A DNA stretch of 64,000 bases from Edolisoma coerulescens (lineage: Eukaryota > Chordata > Aves > Passeriformes > Campephagidae): assembly GCA_013397115.1 (NCBI GenBank), contig VWZW01000987.1:193188-257187 (forward strand). The letters are read 5' to 3'. The notes beneath the pieces are model-generated. The model did not search any database and had not been told where the DNA came from. It saw nothing but the letters and a program-made list of their open reading frames with translations. The position numbers and the translations under genes were made by a program. The first letter of the stretch is position 1, and each line of letters starts with the position of its first letter. Below, in pieces: positions 61,021 through 64,000 of this stretch.

Positions 61021-62844
61021 TCTTCCTGCCACACAACCGTCGGGTCTGTTTGGGCTTTTAAAGAATCTAACAGCAAAGGGGAAGAACATCCCCTGAGGAA
61101 GAACCGCAGCCGTGCCCTGGGCTAGGGGAGCCTGCTGGGTTTGGGATCTCTGCTGGGGCTGCTCTCTGGGTCCATGAGGATGCAGGCAGGGCAAGAGGAT
61201 GTGTTGGCACTGCTCATGTCCCAGCAATCATGAGACCCTCAGAACTGGCCACGAGCATCGGCCAAACCCCCTGCAGCAGCTCCTTAGACCCATCTCAATC
61301 CACCCCACGGGCTGAGACATCCCAGTCCCCCCACGGGACCTGCCCAGGGAATCACGGGGATCTGTGTGGAGAACACCCACCTGCCCTCCCCCAGGCACTG
61401 CCTGCCATCCGTGGGGCTGGACGTGGCTGTCCCCAGCCCGGAGCTGCAGGGCTGGAGCTCGTCCCCGTGTCCCTCAGCCCGCCTGCCGTAGCACGGCTCC
61501 CTCCGGGCGCTGGATGCAAATGCGGAGCGAGCAGCCCCTGCAGACAGCACTATTACGCAGGGCTCTCCATCCCTTTCTCTTAATAGGAAGCATTTTTCTG
61601 TTTCATTTCCCTTACCCTTGGAGCTGAAACCGCCTTTCTGCAGCAAAACACACCAAGCCAAGGAAATTCTTCTCCCTTTCCAGCTCGTAAACTCCCCTCT
61701 CTCCTCCATCAGCAGGAATGGCCACCCCACAGCCCACCCCTCGCCTGGGGTACGTTGTACTGTCGGAGGGACAAGTGATGCCCATCCCTGTCCTCCCACT
61801 GGCACCTTGGGGACAGCAGGGACAGAGGCACTGAGGGGGCTGCAGGATTCTGTTCTCTCCATGTACAGCTCTTGCAAATATTCCCAAACACGGCAGAAGG
61901 CAAAGCCTGCCCTCGGCTCACCTCCTCTGGCCCTCCCCGAGGGCACTTCACTCGCTTGGCCTGCTTCAAGGCTGAGCTAAGTCCACCATTCGTTGTTGGG
62001 TAATTAAGCTCTTAATTAACAGGCTGATTTCCCCTCAGAGCCCTGCCAGCAACTCTTGGTCCCTCTGTCAGCTGCCTCCCGGCAGGGCAAAACCTGCAGG
62101 GCCCGGGAAGTGCTCCTGTCCCCGGGGTGGCTCCCAGGCGTTTTTCCTACCTCCCCCACGATCTGTTCCTGCCAGCCTGGCGCTGGGGCACCGTGACCCA
62201 GCCTGAAGGCGTGAGCCTGCTCCAAAAATGCGCCTGCGGCACTAGCGAGCCTGACACATGTCTGGGCTCAGAGTGACACCAAGGAGTCAGGGGCAAACAG
62301 GGGTGAGACATTGCCACCGTGAGTGATGCTTAAGCCTAAAGCTCCAAGACTAGAAAACCTCCCAGCTTATAAGCCTTAAGGAAAAAAAAAAATTACAGTA
62401 TTCGAGATATTCCTGCCTCAAGAAAAAAATCTCTCCGCAGCCTTTGCCGCCAGCGTGTCCCCTCTGCGTGCTCCTCCCTCCTCCGGGACTGAGCAGGGAG
62501 AGGAGGCAGCAGCGCCATGCCACAACCCCAAGCTGGCTGGACCGTAGGGGACAACACGGAGACCCTGCCCCAGGCTCCCCACCAGCCTCCAAACCTCAGA
62601 GAACCGCAGCAACCCAGCCGTGATGAGCCGCCGTCCTCGGTGAGATGGCAGGGGCTGCCCTGCAGCGCCCCGGCTTTCGTGTATTCATCACTTGTCAGTT
62701 CCCCTTAGCCGTGAAAAGAGAGTTATCCTCCCCCCGGGGCAGAGCCGTCCCGTTCCCAGCAGGGCTGGGGACACAGGAGGCTGGCACTGAGCGGTCCCCA
62801 TCCCGCTGCCGGGGTGTCTGGGTGGGAGGAGAGACGCGAGTTCG

Positions 62845-63065
62845 GCTAATCCAAGTGGAAACTAATTGTGTTTCATTGAGGTTTTATCTCTGCAACTGGC
62901 AACATGCTCCTGCAGGAGATTCAGTGTGAAGTTGTCTGGTCTCTGCCAAGAAGGCTGGGGTTTTTTTTAGGGAAAGCACATTATGCATCAAAGTTGAAAT
63001 TCAAATCCCTTTTCCTTCATTCCCGGAGTATATTTATGACGCTCCAGATATTCCTCAGTGCGTAA
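62845..63065. promoter_or_regulatory. Candidate conserved noncoding element
   Basis: Unique AT-rich block with GGCTAATCCAAGTGG (a bicoid-type TAATCC and an NKX2-type CAAGTG core), ACTAATTGTG, CATTATGCATCAAAG (octamer- and TCF-like) and TATATTTATGACG. Flanks are GC-rich. Inferred from composition. Confidence 0.32.
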
Positions 63066-64000
63066 CGGTTTGTGGGAAGCCCCCAGTCGCTGCAGGAGCC
63101 TGGGACCAGCTCAAAGAGCTGCCTGAACTTCTTCTGCTTTGTGGTTTTTCCCTTTGCTTTAAGTTGTTGCTGCCTGAGTGGGGGACTGTGGGCAGGCAGG
63201 GCAGGCAGGGATGAAGCTGATGGACATGAACGGCTCCAGGTGAACTCCCCCCAGCCCTCCCAGGGCTTCCCAATGCAAGATTGTCCCTCTCCATCCCAGC
63301 CCTGCTGTAATTTCCACACCCCCGTGCCCTCCCTGTGCAGCCTGGTATCTGCAGTCTCATCCTGGATGGGGTTGGCAGCAAATCGAGCTGTTTTTCCCTA
63401 AAGATGCTCCACTTCTCCCTTGGTGGGGGTTTAGCAGGTTTTGAGTACAGCCATGCCAGGAGGTGAATCAGCCCAGCCTGGAGCCTGCACCGGGGAGGGG
63501 GAGGAAAGAGGGGGGCACAAGGAGGGGCACGTATGGGAGTGCAGAGGGGGAAACACAGGACTGCAGCCCTCTCATCCAAACCCTTTGGGGTGTAAACCCA
63601 CCTGGTCTGCTGAAGCAGGCTGGGAGGGTGGATAGGTGGGGGCTCCTTCTCCCCACCCAGCAGCTCCTCTCAATGCGTCAGGACAGGCCCAGCATCTGCA
63701 GTCACTGGAAAATCACGCTCCATTTCCAGAAAGGAAAGCAAAGTGTAAATCTCCCTCTCAGACACACATTTGTTCCTCTGCAGCAAGAAAAGTGGTGAAA
63801 GCTTTAATTTCCGAGCTGGGAGGGAGAGAAAAATACATCAGCAGCACCCCGGGTGCAGAGGAAGAAAACATCAATTCTGGGATTACACCAGCGGCCACCG
63901 AGATTTCTCCCTCCCTGGCTGTAATCCAGAAACACCACAGGTTTCTCTGCCGGCCCCGCAGCTCTCACCTCTCACTGTGTTTGGGAGAAATCTGGATACC

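Larger units (their letters stand above)
58706..64000. other. Distal noncoding flank
   Basis: GC-rich unique sequence with AT-rich islands, two of them listed as candidate elements and another at 61985-62035 (GGTAATTAAGCTCTTAATTAAC). The 359-codon frame at 59894-60973 lies in proline-rich GC sequence and is not credible as a gene. Confidence 0.45.

Noticed and set aside
1..64000. CRISPR arrays, operons, phage or plasmid genes, tRNA or rRNA genes
   Set aside because: None seen; the DNA is vertebrate in character and no cloverleaf or rRNA-like sequence was recognised by eye.
1..64000. Exons of HRH2 neighbours such as CPLX2, SFXN1 or DRD1
   Set aside because: I looked for their characteristic starts and motifs among the open frames and did not find them; small exons could still be missed.

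Overview
The window is vertebrate nuclear DNA, most likely from a bird. Support for this comes from several chicken-repeat-1 (CR1) LINE fragments, both young and old, in both orientations; intron-containing genes with consensus GT/AG splice sites; AATAAA polyadenylation signals; and long noncoding stretches at moderate GC. I see no bacterial, phage or plasmid features. Two protein-coding genes can be supported, both on the + strand.

The first, at about 8.7-13.8 kb, is a complete four-exon gene for a small secreted Kazal-type protease inhibitor of 92 residues, with a SPINK1-like signal peptide. It has a TATA box, phase-compatible introns and a poly(A) signal. The second, at 50.6-51.7 kb, is the full coding exon of the histamine H2 receptor HRH2 (361 residues), a Gs-coupled class A GPCR. 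A splice acceptor lies just before its ATG and a consensus donor overlaps its stop codon, so untranslated exon(s) should lie upstream and an alternative C-terminal exon may lie downstream. A GC-rich block ending in a good donor at 44.87 kb is a candidate untranslated first exon.

Layout: 1-8.5 kb noncoding flank with AT-rich, ATTA-motif-rich blocks; 8.5-13.8 kb inhibitor gene; 14.4-14.9 kb a CR1 fragment that stops at an unresolved base, followed by a CpG-dense block and a hexamer microsatellite; 15.2-44.6 kb mostly unique noncoding DNA with decayed CR1 copies (22.8, 36.1, 39.5 kb) and an A-rich tract at 31.4 kb; 44.6-51.7 kb the HRH2 locus; 51.7-64 kb noncoding downstream DNA with a CpG-dense patch at 57.8 kb and several candidate conserved elements. 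The two genes share no evident pathway beyond possible epithelial or gastrointestinal expression, which is family knowledge and not visible here.

Most open frames in the window have no recognisable domain and no splice logic and are treated as chance. No undescribed multi-gene system was found. The more interesting signals are the stop/donor overlap in HRH2, a C-terminal tail on the inhibitor that may come from loss of a stop codon, the two single-N positions that both interrupt CR1 sequence, and the candidate regulatory elements.
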